Shown: positions 10,289 to 19,389 of the stretch, one piece after another
How the letters are laid out: each line of letters starts with the position of its first letter
Position numbering within the stretch: position 1 is the stretch's first letter
The notes under the pieces: model-generated
Seen by the model: the letters and a program-made list of their open reading frames with translations, nothing else
Told to the model about the DNA's origin: nothing
Databases searched by the model: none
DNA from: Candidatus Kapaibacterium sp.
Lineage (GTDB): Bacteria > Bacteroidota > Ignavibacteria > Kapaibacteriales > WFXC01
Direction: 5' to 3'
NCBI GenBank assembly: GCA_026996895.1
Contig: JALWJX010000105.1
Coordinates: 1 to 34,557, forward strand
Length of the DNA stretch: 34,557 bases
Translations under genes and position numbers: made by a program

Positions 10289-10291
10289 CCC
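10267..10291 (-). terminator. Intrinsic terminator (or attenuator) upstream of rimP
   Basis: On the minus strand GGGCTCC, loop CAAC, GGAGCCC (10291-10274) forms a perfect 7-bp GC-rich stem, followed by ATTTTTT (10273-10267). It lies about 85 nt after the mocA-like stop and ends only 24 nt before the rimP ATG. A promoter for rimP hardly fits between it and the gene, so it either ends the mocA transcript with partial read-through or works as an attenuator in the rimP leader. Confidence 0.85.
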
Positions 10292-10374
10292 TTCCCATTT
10301 GCGAGGAGTGCAATCCTCAGCAAATGCGCCATAGTAAACGCTTCTGCCGGGAAGATATTGCAAACTTTTTCTTC

Positions 10375-10965
10375 TCAGGATTGCTGGAGAAGATGCTGGT
10401 AATCTGCCTCCGTATCCACGTCGATCAAGATACCCGGATCATCAAGATCGAGCCACCGTACCTGGTCAGCATAGTGCTGGAGGAGTGGACGGGCACCCTG
10501 ATCGCCGGAAAGCTGGAGCAGCGCATCCCGGAAATGGGCGGGAAAGAGAACAGGATTACCTCGCTGCCCGTGATACCGAGGAACCAGGATGCGGTCGGGA
10601 AACCGGTTGTGCTGGTGCAGGAGCGTTGCATATGTGCGAGGTTGCACTTTCGGCATATCACCCAGGACAAACAGATAGCCCGTTGCCGCATCAGAAGCTG
10701 CCCGGACCCCGTACTGAATAGAACGTGCCAACCCGCATTCGGCTTCGGGATTTTCTACCCAGCGCACCGGAAAGGAAGCGAGCAGATGGCGAAAAGGGGC
10801 TGTTGATTGGACGACAACGATCGTTTCTCCCAGCGGTAGTGTCGCTAAGGATTCCAGTACCCAGCCTAAGATGGGCTTTTGCTGCAATGGAAGCAGCAGT
10901 TTTTGTTTCTGCTGCATCCGCCGCGCAAATCCTGCAGCGAGGACGATGGCAGACACACTGCTCAT
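10375..10965 (-). CDS. mocA: MocA-like molybdenum cofactor nucleotidyltransferase
   Basis: The family transfers CMP (MocA) or GMP (MobA) to molybdopterin to make the dinucleotide cofactor. The 196-residue protein begins with the nucleotide-binding SAIVLAAGFARRMQQKQK, has FVLGDMPKV near residue 113 as the metal-binding aspartate region, and RGNPVLFPAHF followed by GDQGARPLLQ, a stretch typical of MocA relatives, then DVDTEADY. The start at 10965 overlaps the upstream xdhC-like stop by ATGA. Pairing with XdhC favours the cytidylyltransferase of the xanthine dehydrogenase family over MobA. A generic NTP-transferase role cannot be excluded, and no molybdoenzyme gene is in the window. Confidence 0.8.
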   Translation of the reverse strand: MSSVSAIVLAAGFARRMQQKQKLLLPLQQKPILGWVLESLATLPLGETIVVVQSTAPFRHLLASFPVRWVENPEAECGLARSIQYGVRAASDAATGYLFVLGDMPKVQPRTYATLLHQHNRFPDRILVPRYHGQRGNPVLFPAHFRDALLQLSGDQGARPLLQHYADQVRWLDLDDPGILIDVDTEADYQHLLQQS

Positions 10966-12017
10966 TGTTTGCCCGCTTTGCCATACTTCGCCGCTACGAT
11001 TTCTGCGATGATACTCACCGCAATTTCTGCTGGTGTGATAGCGCCAATCGGCAGCCCAATAGGGGCAGCAATGCGAGCAAGTTCTGCGTCCGTGAATCCC
11101 TGCTGTTGAAGGCGTTGCACTCGTTTCTGGTGCGTTTTCCTGCTGCCCAGCGCACCGATGTATCGAACTGGCGATCGCAGGAGCCATCGCAACGCATCAT
11201 CATCGATTTTCGGATCGTGGCTGAGCACCACCGCATACGTTTCTTCCGTGATGGGCAATGCTGGCAGTACCTCCGAGGGCCACTGATGGAACAGCCGATC
11301 CGGCAGTTGCGGAAATCGCTCAGGATGGGCAAAGACCTTCCGGGGATCGATTAGCACGGTTTCCATTCCCAGCCGGTGTCCAAAAATGATGAGATCGAAC
11401 GCTGGAAATCCCGCTCCGATAATCAGCAGCATTGGCTTTGGTGGAAGTACGCCGAGAAAATATTCTTCCGATTGCTCTACCACCGTCATCGACCGCCGCT
11501 GCTGGTATGCTTCAGCGATCGTTGTATTCAGGGATTCGGGGATGGAAACCGGCAGCGGAGCAATCCATCCACGATGGGCGCTCCAGACGCCTTCAAGTAC
11601 AGGATCGCCTTCCGCTGATGGTAACCGAACGACCCATACGATGCCTTCTCCAGATTGAAGTGCGCTCGACAATGCTTTCCAGACGCTTTGCCGTTCGGGA
11701 TCTACCGCTGGATGGAGTGCAACGAGTACCCGGATAGCACCGCCACAGGACAGTCCTACATTCCACGCTGTTTCGTCATCGACGCCGAAGTCAGCGACCA
11801 CTGGTACTCCTGTACGCAACACCTGCTGGGCAATTTCTACGACAGCAGATTCGACGCAGCCGCCACTGACTGCTCCTTCGATCTGGCGGTCGTCGGCGAT
11901 GAGCATCTGGGTGCCGACCGGCTGCGGCGCCGATCCCACTGTCCGGAGCACTGTTGCGACGGCGAAGCGTTTGCCCGCCTGGCGCCATCGTTCAATTGTT
12001 CCCAGCAATTCCCGCAT
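10962..12017 (-). CDS. XdhC/CoxI family protein
   Basis: XdhC-family proteins bind molybdenum cofactor, help its sulfuration and insert it into xanthine dehydrogenase-type enzymes. The protein shows the N-terminal XdhC domain (FAVATVLRTVGSAPQPVGTQ and VSGGCVESAVVE) and the C-terminal Rossmann domain (LLIIGAGFPAFDLI, then VVLSHDPKIDDDAL, GALGSRKTHQKRVQRL, and IGAITPAEIAVSIIAEIVA). The start at 12017 (MRELLGTIERW) follows family alignment and gives 351 residues. In-frame starts at 12074 and further upstream exist, and no Shine-Dalgarno decides. It forms an overlapping pair with the mocA-like gene. Its upstream region is shared with divergent leuS, and I see no consensus promoter on this strand. 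Confidence 0.85.
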   Translation of the reverse strand: MRELLGTIERWRQAGKRFAVATVLRTVGSAPQPVGTQMLIADDRQIEGAVSGGCVESAVVEIAQQVLRTGVPVVADFGVDDETAWNVGLSCGGAIRVLVALHPAVDPERQSVWKALSSALQSGEGIVWVVRLPSAEGDPVLEGVWSAHRGWIAPLPVSIPESLNTTIAEAYQQRRSMTVVEQSEEYFLGVLPPKPMLLIIGAGFPAFDLIIFGHRLGMETVLIDPRKVFAHPERFPQLPDRLFHQWPSEVLPALPITEETYAVVLSHDPKIDDDALRWLLRSPVRYIGALGSRKTHQKRVQRLQQQGFTDAELARIAAPIGLPIGAITPAEIAVSIIAEIVAAKYGKAGKQ

Positions 12018-12211
12018 TGTGCCGTCATCACATTGTGCGTTCAACAAAACTTCCGCCTTGAAAGGACAAACCATAAAACGGGAAAAGAACCGATGCCGTG
12101 CACACCCGGATTTGAAGCGATAACGAAGTCCACACTGCCAGTGCTTTTTGCCATCATTTTGCAATACCTGACAACTGGCAGCTTGACCCTGTTGTCTCTA
12201 CTGGAATGCAA

Positions 12212-12243
12212 TTTGTTCCTTTTCCCAAAAGGTTGTAATTTTG
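12212..12243 (+). promoter_or_regulatory. Bacteroidota-type promoter for leuS
   Basis: TTTG (12212-12215), a 20-nt spacer, then TAATTTTG (12236-12243) match the TTTG-N19-21-TAnnTTTG pattern. The predicted transcription start lies near 12250, giving a leader of roughly 37 nt before the leuS ATG at 12287. Confidence 0.75.
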
Positions 12244-12286
12244 CAAGCTCGGCGGTTGAGGTGTTAAAAGAAAGAAATTCTCTGCG

Positions 12287-15037
12287 ATGAGTTATCCATT
12301 TCGAGAGATCGAGCAGAAGTGGCAAAGAGAGTGGGAAACGCAGCAGTTATACCGTACCCCGGAGATTCTGCAGGGACCGAAGTACTACGTGCTGGATATG
12401 TTCCCGTATCCCAGTGGAGCAGGGCTGCACGTTGGGCATCCCGAAGGTTACACGGCGACAGATATTGTGGCACGATACAAACGGATGACGGGTTACCACG
12501 TGCTCCATCCGATGGGATTTGATGCTTTTGGGTTGCCGACGGAACGATACGCGATTGAAACCGGTATACATCCTCGCGAAGTGACGCGCCGCAACATTCA
12601 CACTTTTCGCCGACAACTGAAAATGCTGGGATTTTCCTACGATTGGTCGCGGGAGATTATCACCAGTGAACCGGAGTATTACAAATGGACGCAGTGGATT
12701 TTTACGGTCATTTTCAACTCGTGGTACGATCCCCAGCAGCGACGAGCCCGTCCGATGAGTGAATTGCCGATCCCTGACGATCTACGAGATCCGGAGGAAA
12801 TCGAAGCGTACAAAGATCAGCATCGGCTGACTTACATTGCGGAGTTGCCGGTGAATTGGTGTGTGGAGCTGGGCACGGTGCTGGCAAATGAGGAAGTGGA
12901 TGAGTGGCGCGAAAAGGGATATACCATCGTTCGCCGCCCGATGCGCCAGTGGATGATGCGGATTACTGCTTATGCAGATCGCCTGCTGGAAGATCTGGAA
13001 CTGGTGGATTGGCCCCCCGCCACCAAGGAGATGCAGCGGAACTGGATCGGGAAGAGTGAAGGAGCGGAAATTCTGTTTCCGGTAGCAGATGGATCGGACA
13101 AAGTAATTCGGGTGTTTACAACGCGCCCCGATACCCTGTTCGGTGCAACATATGTCGTACTGGCGCCGGAACATCCGCTGGCAACAACCTTGCTGACCCC
13201 GGAGCATCGGGAAGAAGGATTGCGGTACATTGAGCAGGCATTGCAAAAGACAGAGCGGGAACGGCTGGAGGGGACGAAAAAGAAAACGGGGGTTTTTACC
13301 GGTAGCTATGCCATCAATCCGGCAACGAGAGAAAAAATTCCGGTCTGGATTGCTGACTACGTGCTTTACCATTACGGAACCGGTGCTATTATGGCAGTGC
13401 CTGGACACGATGAGCGCGATCACGACTTTGCCCTCACTTTTGGTTTGCCGATCCGGCAGGTTGTGTGTCCACCGGATGGATCGCACTGGGATATTCAAAA
13501 AGCGGCATATGTTGATCCGGGAGTCAATTGCCATTCTGCCAATGAAGAAATTTCGCTGGATGGATTGCCCACCGAAGAGGCAAAGAAACGAATTGTAGAA
13601 TGGCTGGAGCAGAAAGGATATGGCAAGCGATCTGTCCAGTATAAACTTCGGGACTGGCTCTTTTCCCGACAGCGGTATTGGGGCGAACCCATCCCGGTCT
13701 TGTTCTACGAGGATGGGACCAAACGAGCCTTAGAGCTGGATGAATTGCCGCTGCTGCTACCAGAGCTGGATGATTATCGACCAACGGAGTCCGGAGAACC
13801 GCCCTTAGCGCGAGCAAAGGACTGGGTGAATATCATCGACCCCAAGACGGGAAAGCCAGCACGGCGGGAAACCAATGTTATGCCTCAATGGGCAGGATCG
13901 TGCTGGTATTACCTGCGATTTATCGATCCACACAATGACCACTGGTTCTGTGATCCCGCCAAAGAACGGTACTGGATGGCGCCTTATGGCGTTGATCTGT
14001 ATGTCGGCGGGGCAGAACACGCTGTGCTCCATCTGCTCTACGCTCGCTTCTGGCATAAAGTGCTCTTTGACTATGGCTATGTGACAACGCCGGAGCCGTT
14101 TTACAAACTTTTCCATCAGGGACTCATTCTGGGCGAAGTGGAGTATACCGCTTTTGTGGATAACACCGGGCGCGTTCTATCGGTTGATGCGGTCGAAGAA
14201 AATGAGCAGCGGCAGTACGTGGAGAAAGCTTCCGGACAGGTGGTTCGCATCAAGCGCTTTGCGCCGGAAGAAGTAGAAAAGCGCGGGGATGCCTTTTATC
14301 TCCGAGAACATCCCGATGTTCGGGTGGAAGCGCGGGCGTATAAGATGTCCAAAAGCCGCGGCAATGTGGTCAATCCTGACGACATTGTGCAGCAGTACGG
14401 TGCCGATGCCCTCCGCGTTTACGAAATGTTTATGGGACCGCTGGAAATGACCAAGCCCTGGTCAACCAGTGGGGTTGAAGGCGTGTTCCGATTTCTCAAT
14501 CGTACGTGGCGAATGCTCATTGATGAATCCACCAGTCACCTTTCCTCGGCAGTTGTGGATCGACCGATGACACGCGAAGAGGCGCAAATGCTGCACGCAA
14601 CGATCAAAAAAGTTCGGGAAGACATCGAGAATTTGCGGTTCAACACCGCCATTGCGCAGATGATGATCTTTGTCAATTTCTTCCTGAAACAGGAAACCCG
14701 TCCACGGGAAGCGATGGAAAAATTCCTGCTCTGCCTTGCTCCATTTGCTCCTCATATCACGGAGGAACTCTGGCATCGCTTGGGGCATTCCAGATCGATT
14801 CACCTGGAGTCATTCCCCGAATACGACGAGGCGTTGTTGCAGAAAGAGGAAGAAGAAATCGTGGTGCAGGTGAATGGAAAAGTGCGCGGACGGATAACCG
14901 TGCCGGTGGACATTGCACAAGAAGCCCTGGAAGCTCAGGCCAGAGAGCTGCCAAATGTTCGGAAGTATCTGGAAGGTAAGACCGTTCGCCGGGTCATCAA
15001 CGTTCCGCATCGATTGATTAACTTCGTGGTCGGATGA
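12287..15037 (+). CDS. leuS: Leucyl-tRNA synthetase
   Basis: LeuRS charges tRNA-Leu with leucine. The 916-residue class I synthetase has the HIGH signature as HVGH (residues 48-51, in [14 protein letters not shown]), the editing domain inserted around 220-420 ([20 protein letters not shown]), and KMSKS at 686-690 ([15 protein letters not shown]), followed by the anticodon-binding domain and a C-terminal [12 protein letters not shown] stretch. Length is normal to slightly long; residues about 620-680 ([18 protein letters not shown] and onward) belong to the leucine-specific insert before KMSKS. It has its own promoter and its stop overlaps the fmt start (ATGA). Confidence 0.98.
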   Translation: MSYPFREIEQKWQREWETQQLYRTPEILQGPKYYVLDMFPYPSGAGLHVGHPEGYTATDIVARYKRMTGYHVLHPMGFDAFGLPTERYAIETGIHPREVTRRNIHTFRRQLKMLGFSYDWSREIITSEPEYYKWTQWIFTVIFNSWYDPQQRRARPMSELPIPDDLRDPEEIEAYKDQHRLTYIAELPVNWCVELGTVLANEEVDEWREKGYTIVRRPMRQWMMRITAYADRLLEDLELVDWPPATKEMQRNWIGKSEGAEILFPVADGSDKVIRVFTTRPDTLFGATYVVLAPEHPLATTLLTPEHREEGLRYIEQALQKTERERLEGTKKKTGVFTGSYAINPATREKIPVWIADYVLYHYGTGAIMAVPGHDERDHDFALTFGLPIRQVVCPPDGSHWDIQKAAYVDPGVNCHSANEEISLDGLPTEEAKKRIVEWLEQKGYGKRSVQYKLRDWLFSRQRYWGEPIPVLFYEDGTKRALELDELPLLLPELDDYRPTESGEPPLARAKDWVNIIDPKTGKPARRETNVMPQWAGSCWYYLRFIDPHNDHWFCDPAKERYWMAPYGVDLYVGGAEHAVLHLLYARFWHKVLFDYGYVTTPEPFYKLFHQGLILGEVEYTAFVDNTGRVLSVDAVEENEQRQYVEKASGQVVRIKRFAPEEVEKRGDAFYLREHPDVRVEARAYKMSKSRGNVVNPDDIVQQYGADALRVYEMFMGPLEMTKPWSTSGVEGVFRFLNRTWRMLIDESTSHLSSAVVDRPMTREEAQMLHATIKKVREDIENLRFNTAIAQMMIFVNFFLKQETRPREAMEKFLLCLAPFAPHITEELWHRLGHSRSIHLESFPEYDEALLQKEEEEIVVQVNGKVRGRITVPVDIAQEALEAQARELPNVRKYLEGKTVRRVINVPHRLINFVVG

Positions 15038-15993
15038 AGGCAAAAACCGACGCTCCGGTCATTCTCTTTTTCGGCACGCCCGAATTTGCCGTTCCCAGCT
15101 TAGAAGCACTGCATCAAGAATTTGGCATTCGGGCAGTTGTGACGGGTCCTGATAAACCTCAGGGACGTGGATTGCGTTGCCAGCCGCCGCCGGTTAAGGT
15201 AGCGGCACAACGCCTGGGTATTGATCTCATTTTGCAGCCTGTGCGGCTGAAAGATCCGGACTTCCAACACCGCCTTGCAGCGCTCCAGCCTGACATCATC
15301 GTTGTTATCGCTTTCCGCATTTTGCCTCCATCCGTCTATACCTTAGCACGCAAAGGAGCTTTCAACGTTCATCCCAGTCTGCTGCCAGCGTATCGAGGTG
15401 CTGCACCGATCCATTGGGTCATCATTCGAGGGGAGAAGCAGACTGGCGTGACCTCGTTTTTGCTCCAGGAAACCGTCGACACCGGACCGATTGTGCTCCA
15501 GAAAGCAGTCCTTATTCCGGAGCGTTGCACTGCCGGAGAATTGCACGACCTTCTGGCGCCACTGGCTGCGGAGATTGCAGTCGAAACAACCCGCCTTCTG
15601 CTGGAGGGCAGAGCACAGCCGAGACCGCAGCCACCGGGGGAGTATCCAACAGCGCCCAAACTGCGTCCGGAAGATTGCTGGATCCGGTGGGATCGACCTG
15701 CTGAAGAGGTCTGTCAGTGGATCCGGGGACTGTCGCCCATTCCAGGTGCCCGGACGCTCTGGGATGGCAAATTGCTGAAAATTTTTCAGTGTGACCCGGT
15801 AGCCAATGAGCACCATCTGTCGCCGGCGCAGTTTTTCATCGATTCCCATACCTTTGTTGTGGGGTGTGGAAACCATACCGCTATAGCAATTGCAGAGCTC
15901 CAGTTGCAGGGAAAAAAGCGTTTGAGGGTCGAAGACTTCCTCCGGGGGTATCGTGGACAGCAATCGGGACAGTTCGATGCGCCCGCTGGCTGA
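15034..15993 (+). CDS. fmt: Methionyl-tRNA formyltransferase
   Basis: Fmt formylates Met-tRNA of the initiator using 10-formyltetrahydrofolate. The 319-residue protein opens with [17 protein letters not shown] and has the catalytic [18 protein letters not shown] stretch (Asn and His) and the catalytic Asp in [12 protein letters not shown]. The C-terminal OB-like domain follows from about residue 205. The ATG overlaps the leuS stop, which suggests translational coupling. The usual partner def is not next to it. Its last 41 nt overlap the next gene if that gene starts at the GTG. Confidence 0.97.
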   Translation: MKAKTDAPVILFFGTPEFAVPSLEALHQEFGIRAVVTGPDKPQGRGLRCQPPPVKVAAQRLGIDLILQPVRLKDPDFQHRLAALQPDIIVVIAFRILPPSVYTLARKGAFNVHPSLLPAYRGAAPIHWVIIRGEKQTGVTSFLLQETVDTGPIVLQKAVLIPERCTAGELHDLLAPLAAEIAVETTRLLLEGRAQPRPQPPGEYPTAPKLRPEDCWIRWDRPAEEVCQWIRGLSPIPGARTLWDGKLLKIFQCDPVANEHHLSPAQFFIDSHTFVVGCGNHTAIAIAELQLQGKKRLRVEDFLRGYRGQQSGQFDAPAG

Positions 15994-16750
15994 GTTTGTT
16001 CGCCAGACGCCGCAGTTTGTGGTTGCGCACCGGGGGGTCTCTGCCGCAGCGCCGGAGAATACCATTGCCGCTTTCCAGCGCGCTATTGATGCAAATATCC
16101 CGATGATCGAGCTGGATGTTCAGTTGAGCCGGGATCAGGAGCTGGTGGTGATTCACGATTTCTCGCTGGATCGAACGACCAATGGCTCAGGTGCGGTGCA
16201 CCACCACACGATGGAACAACTGGAGCAACTGGACGCAGGAAGCTGGTTTGCGCCGGAATTTGCGGGACAGCGGATCCTTCGGTTGAGCGAAGCGCTGGAC
16301 CTTTTGCTTCCGCACTGCTACCTGAACATTGAGATCAAACCGCCAGCGATCCCCGACCATTTCCCGTTCAAAGTGCAGCGCGCTGCCGAACTGGTGCAGC
16401 AGCGACAGGCTTTCCCTTTTGTCCTGTTTTCCTCCTTTCATTATCCTTCCCTGCAATGGCTGGCAACCCACTTCCCGGAGGCACAGACAGCTCCCATTCG
16501 TTTCCCGAAGGATCGCACGGCTCCCTCCCAACTGGTGCGCTGCTGCAATGCTTCCGTCTTTGTCGCCGATCTTGAAAGCATTACGGCAGAAGATGTGGCG
16601 GATTTCCAGCGTCACCAGTTGTATGCGGCTTATTATACGATCAATTCGGAAGCGGCGCTGGAGCGGGCATTGCGGCAGCAGGTTACCGCAATCGTGAGTG
16701 ATAATGCCGTGTACATTCAGCAGCTTTTGCATCAATGGCAGCACAGGTAA
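15953..16750 (+). CDS. Glycerophosphodiester phosphodiesterase
   Basis: The family hydrolyses glycerophosphodiesters to glycerol 3-phosphate and an alcohol, salvaging phospholipid breakdown products. The sequence has the TIM-barrel catalytic set: AHRG with His26/Arg27, the metal-binding pair Glu53 and Asp55 in IELDVQLS, and His68 in VVIHDFSLDRTTNG. There is no signal peptide, so it is probably cytoplasmic (UgpQ-like). The start may be the GTG at 15953 (GGGGG just upstream, 265 residues) or the ATG at 15977 (GGGAC upstream, 257 residues). It overlaps fmt upstream and the 2H phosphoesterase downstream, so the four genes from leuS form one unit. Confidence 0.9.
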   Translation: MDSNRDSSMRPLAEFVRQTPQFVVAHRGVSAAAPENTIAAFQRAIDANIPMIELDVQLSRDQELVVIHDFSLDRTTNGSGAVHHHTMEQLEQLDAGSWFAPEFAGQRILRLSEALDLLLPHCYLNIEIKPPAIPDHFPFKVQRAAELVQQRQAFPFVLFSSFHYPSLQWLATHFPEAQTAPIRFPKDRTAPSQLVRCCNASVFVADLESITAEDVADFQRHQLYAAYYTINSEAALERALRQQVTAIVSDNAVYIQQLLHQWQHR

Positions 16751-17310
16751 GCAGAAAATCCGGAAAGTCGCACAAAACAGCGGTGGTGTGGATCCCTCCG
16801 CTTGTGTTATGGGAGCCCATTCAGCGGATACGGCGGCAATATGACCGCAAGATCCATCGGTGGATGCCGCATATTACCCTGCTGTATCCCTTCGTTCCAC
16901 TACCTTTTTTCGCCTCGACGGTCCCAGCGCTGACGCGTCTACTGCAGCAATGTTCCCCATTTGAAACGCATCTCCGTCAGTTCCGCTGGTTTCAGCATTC
17001 ATCAACTTCTTTTACCCTCTGGCTTCGCCCGGAGCCTGTGGAGAAGTGGCAGGCATTAGCATCGCATCTGGTGAGCGGTTTTCCTGATTACCGCGACCAG
17101 ATGGCGTATCCATCGGGTTTTGTCCCTCACCTCAGCGTTGGACAGTTTCACGGTACGGAGCAGGAACTCCGGACGTTGTGTGATCAGCTCCAGCAGCAGT
17201 GGACGCCGTTGACGACCACCGTGACCGCTCTGTTTCTGATCTACCGCGACGACCCACCTTATGATCGGTTTCGCATTGGCGCCCGAATAGCGATGGGATC
17301 GCCCGAATAG
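16735..17310 (+). CDS. 2H phosphoesterase / 2'-5' RNA ligase-like protein
   Basis: The 191-residue protein carries the two HxT/S motifs of the 2H phosphoesterase superfamily: HIT at 46-48 (MPHITLLYPF) and HLS at 132-134 (VPHLSVGQF), spaced as in the LigT/YjcG-type fold. Family members hydrolyse 2',3'-cyclic phosphates on RNA ends or related cyclic substrates; the true substrate cannot be told from sequence. It overlaps the phosphodiesterase gene by 16 nt. It ends 4 nt from the stop of the convergent tnaA gene, with no visible terminator between them. Confidence 0.8.
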   Translation: MAAQVSRKSGKSHKTAVVWIPPLVLWEPIQRIRRQYDRKIHRWMPHITLLYPFVPLPFFASTVPALTRLLQQCSPFETHLRQFRWFQHSSTSFTLWLRPEPVEKWQALASHLVSGFPDYRDQMAYPSGFVPHLSVGQFHGTEQELRTLCDQLQQQWTPLTTTVTALFLIYRDDPPYDRFRIGARIAMGSPE

Positions 17311-17314
17311 GGGA

Positions 17315-18685
17315 TTACACCGGTGCCAGCTTGGCGGTGAAATGGCGGAGAAAACGGGGTTGTTCCAGAATGCGAAAACCGCGAAGCTGTTCCCGCTGCT
17401 GGGCAACCAGTGCTGCAACTTCGATGACATAGTCGATATGGCTCTGGGTATAAACTCGCCGGGGAATGGCCAGACGCACCAGCTCCATTGGAGGAGCAAC
17501 GTGATTGCCTGCAGCGTCGGTTTTACCGAACATCAGCGATCCAATTTCCACGGTTCGAATTCCTCCTTCGAGGTAAAAGGCACACACCACTGCCTGTCCG
17601 GGAAACTGTTCCGGTGGGATATGGGGCACCAGCGACCGGGCATCGATGTAGATAGCGTGTCCACCCGGCGGTTGCACAATGGGGATTCCAGCAGCCAGCA
17701 GCTTTTCACCCAAATATGCAACGGAGCGAACGCGGTATTTAAGATAGTGCTCATCAAGCACTTCCAGCAAGCCCTGGGCAACCGCTTCCAGATCGCGTCC
17801 TGCCAGTCCGCCGTATGTGGGAAATCCTTCGGTGACAATGAGCACTTCCCGCGCCTGCTGTGCCCATTGTGGATCTCGAAAGGCTAAGAAGCCGCCAGTG
17901 TTGGAGAGCCCGTCTTTCTTCGCACTCATTGTGCAGCCATCAGCGTAGGAAAACATTTCCCGCGCGATTTCCAGAATGCTTTTGTCCTGATAACCCGGCT
18001 CTCGACACTTGATAAAGTAGGCGTTTTCCGCAAAGCGGCAGGCGTCTAAAAATAGCGGGATGCCATAGCGTTCAAGGACCGCTTTGACTGCCCGGATGTT
18101 TGCCATCGATACCGGTTGTCCCCCACCTGAGTTGTTTGTGACGGTCAGCATACACAGTGGAATGCGGTCTGGTCCCACCCGTTCAATCAATGCTTCCAGC
18201 GCCTCTACATCCATATTGCCTTTGAAGTCGGCAATGAGTGCTGGCTGTTTGCCCTCGGCGCAGAGGAGATCAACCGCTTCCGCTCCCGTAAGCTCAATGT
18301 TCGCACGAGTTGTATCAAAATGCGTGTTGCTGGGAATAACCTTGCCCTTGCCGCCAGCAATCGTGAACAGAATCCGTTCTGCCGCCCGTCCCTGATGGGT
18401 GGGGATCACATACGGAAAACCGGTAATATGCTGAACGACCTCCTGAAATCGGAAAAAACTTTTTGCACCTGCGTACGACTCGTCTCCCTGCATTATCCCT
18501 GCCCACTGCTGCGCGCTCATAGCACCCGTGCCGCTGTCGGTGAGCAGATCAATCAGTACGTCCTCCGATGGAATTGCGAACACGTTGTAGAATGCTTTTT
18601 GCAGGATGGTTTCTCGCTCTGCACGAGTTGTAAATTTCAGCGGTTCAACACTTTTGATTCGGAACGGTTCGATAATGGTTCGCAT
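17315..18685 (-). CDS. tnaA: Tryptophanase
   Basis: Tryptophanase splits L-tryptophan to indole, pyruvate and ammonia with pyridoxal phosphate. The 456-residue protein matches the beta-eliminating lyase family throughout (EPFRIKSVEPLK, LIDLLTDSGTGAMS, VIPTHQGRAAE, the PLP-lysine motif MSAKKD with Lys256/Lys257, EGFPTYGGLAGRDLE). Tyrosine phenol-lyase is the close alternative. Three positions favour tryptophanase: Asp124 in HFDTTR (Thr in tyrosine phenol-lyase), EIGS rather than the ERG that supplies the phenol-binding Arg, and His448 in LRHFTAKL (Phe in tyrosine phenol-lyase). The start overlaps the ric stop by one base (TAATG). No tnaC-like leader is seen because the gene is internal to the nirS operon. 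Confidence 0.93.
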   Translation of the reverse strand: MRTIIEPFRIKSVEPLKFTTRAERETILQKAFYNVFAIPSEDVLIDLLTDSGTGAMSAQQWAGIMQGDESYAGAKSFFRFQEVVQHITGFPYVIPTHQGRAAERILFTIAGGKGKVIPSNTHFDTTRANIELTGAEAVDLLCAEGKQPALIADFKGNMDVEALEALIERVGPDRIPLCMLTVTNNSGGGQPVSMANIRAVKAVLERYGIPLFLDACRFAENAYFIKCREPGYQDKSILEIAREMFSYADGCTMSAKKDGLSNTGGFLAFRDPQWAQQAREVLIVTEGFPTYGGLAGRDLEAVAQGLLEVLDEHYLKYRVRSVAYLGEKLLAAGIPIVQPPGGHAIYIDARSLVPHIPPEQFPGQAVVCAFYLEGGIRTVEIGSLMFGKTDAAGNHVAPPMELVRLAIPRRVYTQSHIDYVIEVAALVAQQREQLRGFRILEQPRFLRHFTAKLAPV

Positions 18686-19380
18686 TATGCTTCTCCCGAA
18701 TGCCGTTGTTGGAGTGCTTGTTCCAGTCTGGGAAAGAGTACGTGATTTTCCAGGAAAGCGTGCTGGTGGAGGTCGAAGTAAAGATGGCGGAGCAGATCGT
18801 AGGTGCGCTGAGTTTTACGACATTCAATCGGTGGTGGCTGGAAGTCGCGAGTCAGCGTTCGAAGTCGCTCAAATTCCGCAGCTTCCAGATCGTGCTCGGA
18901 TCGGAGTGCATCCAGAATCTGCGGAGGAATTTTCTCCACTTCACCTGATTGAACAAACGGAAAGACCCACTGCTCTTCGCGCTCAAGGTGGGCGCGAAAT
19001 TCCCGATCGATCCGCTGGAAAATTTCCCACAGGGAAACAAGCACGGGCAGCCGCTCCCGATGATGCTTTAGCACGGTGGGCAGGAGCTGTGCTAACTCAT
19101 CCAGTGCCGCTCGAGCAAATCGGTGGTGGTTCTGCAAGATAAAATCCACCACCAGCGGCAGGTCCCAGAACTGTACGTGGAGCAGGCTGCCCGGCGGTTG
19201 CAGAGCGATGGACTGAAACGCTTGCAGGAGCTGCTCTATAGCGATGCCCCGCTGTTGACACAGTTGACCAAGCGGAGAATCTCCTTTGCAACAGTAATCG
19301 ATGTGGTATTGCTCAAAAACACGGATCCATCGAGGATCCTGACTCACTAATTCCGCGGCTGTCAGCGTCTCAATTGCCAT
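18685..19380 (-). CDS. ric: RIC-type iron-sulfur cluster repair di-iron protein
   Basis: RIC proteins (YtfE/ScdA/DnrN family) repair iron-sulfur centres damaged by nitric oxide or oxidants. The 231-residue protein has the N-terminal DUF542 region with the paired cysteines (FEQYHIDYCCKGDSPLGQLC) and a hemerythrin-like four-helix domain with histidine/glutamate ligand candidates: NHHRFARAAL near residue 84, HHRERLPVL near 105, FRAHLEREEQWVFP near 127-140, RSEHDLEAAEF near 160, and HQHAFLENHVLFPRL near 205-220. It lies 9 nt after the receptor gene and overlaps tnaA, downstream of nirS, whose product makes NO. That context fits a NO-repair role. Confidence 0.92.
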   Translation of the reverse strand: MAIETLTAAELVSQDPRWIRVFEQYHIDYCCKGDSPLGQLCQQRGIAIEQLLQAFQSIALQPPGSLLHVQFWDLPLVVDFILQNHHRFARAALDELAQLLPTVLKHHRERLPVLVSLWEIFQRIDREFRAHLEREEQWVFPFVQSGEVEKIPPQILDALRSEHDLEAAEFERLRTLTRDFQPPPIECRKTQRTYDLLRHLYFDLHQHAFLENHVLFPRLEQALQQRHSGEA

Positions 19381-19389
19381 TGCCGTTTT

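Noticed and set aside
17315-18685. Tyrosine phenol-lyase as the identity of this gene
   Set aside because: Asp124, the EIGS segment and His448 match tryptophanase; tyrosine phenol-lyase has Thr, Arg and Phe at these positions.
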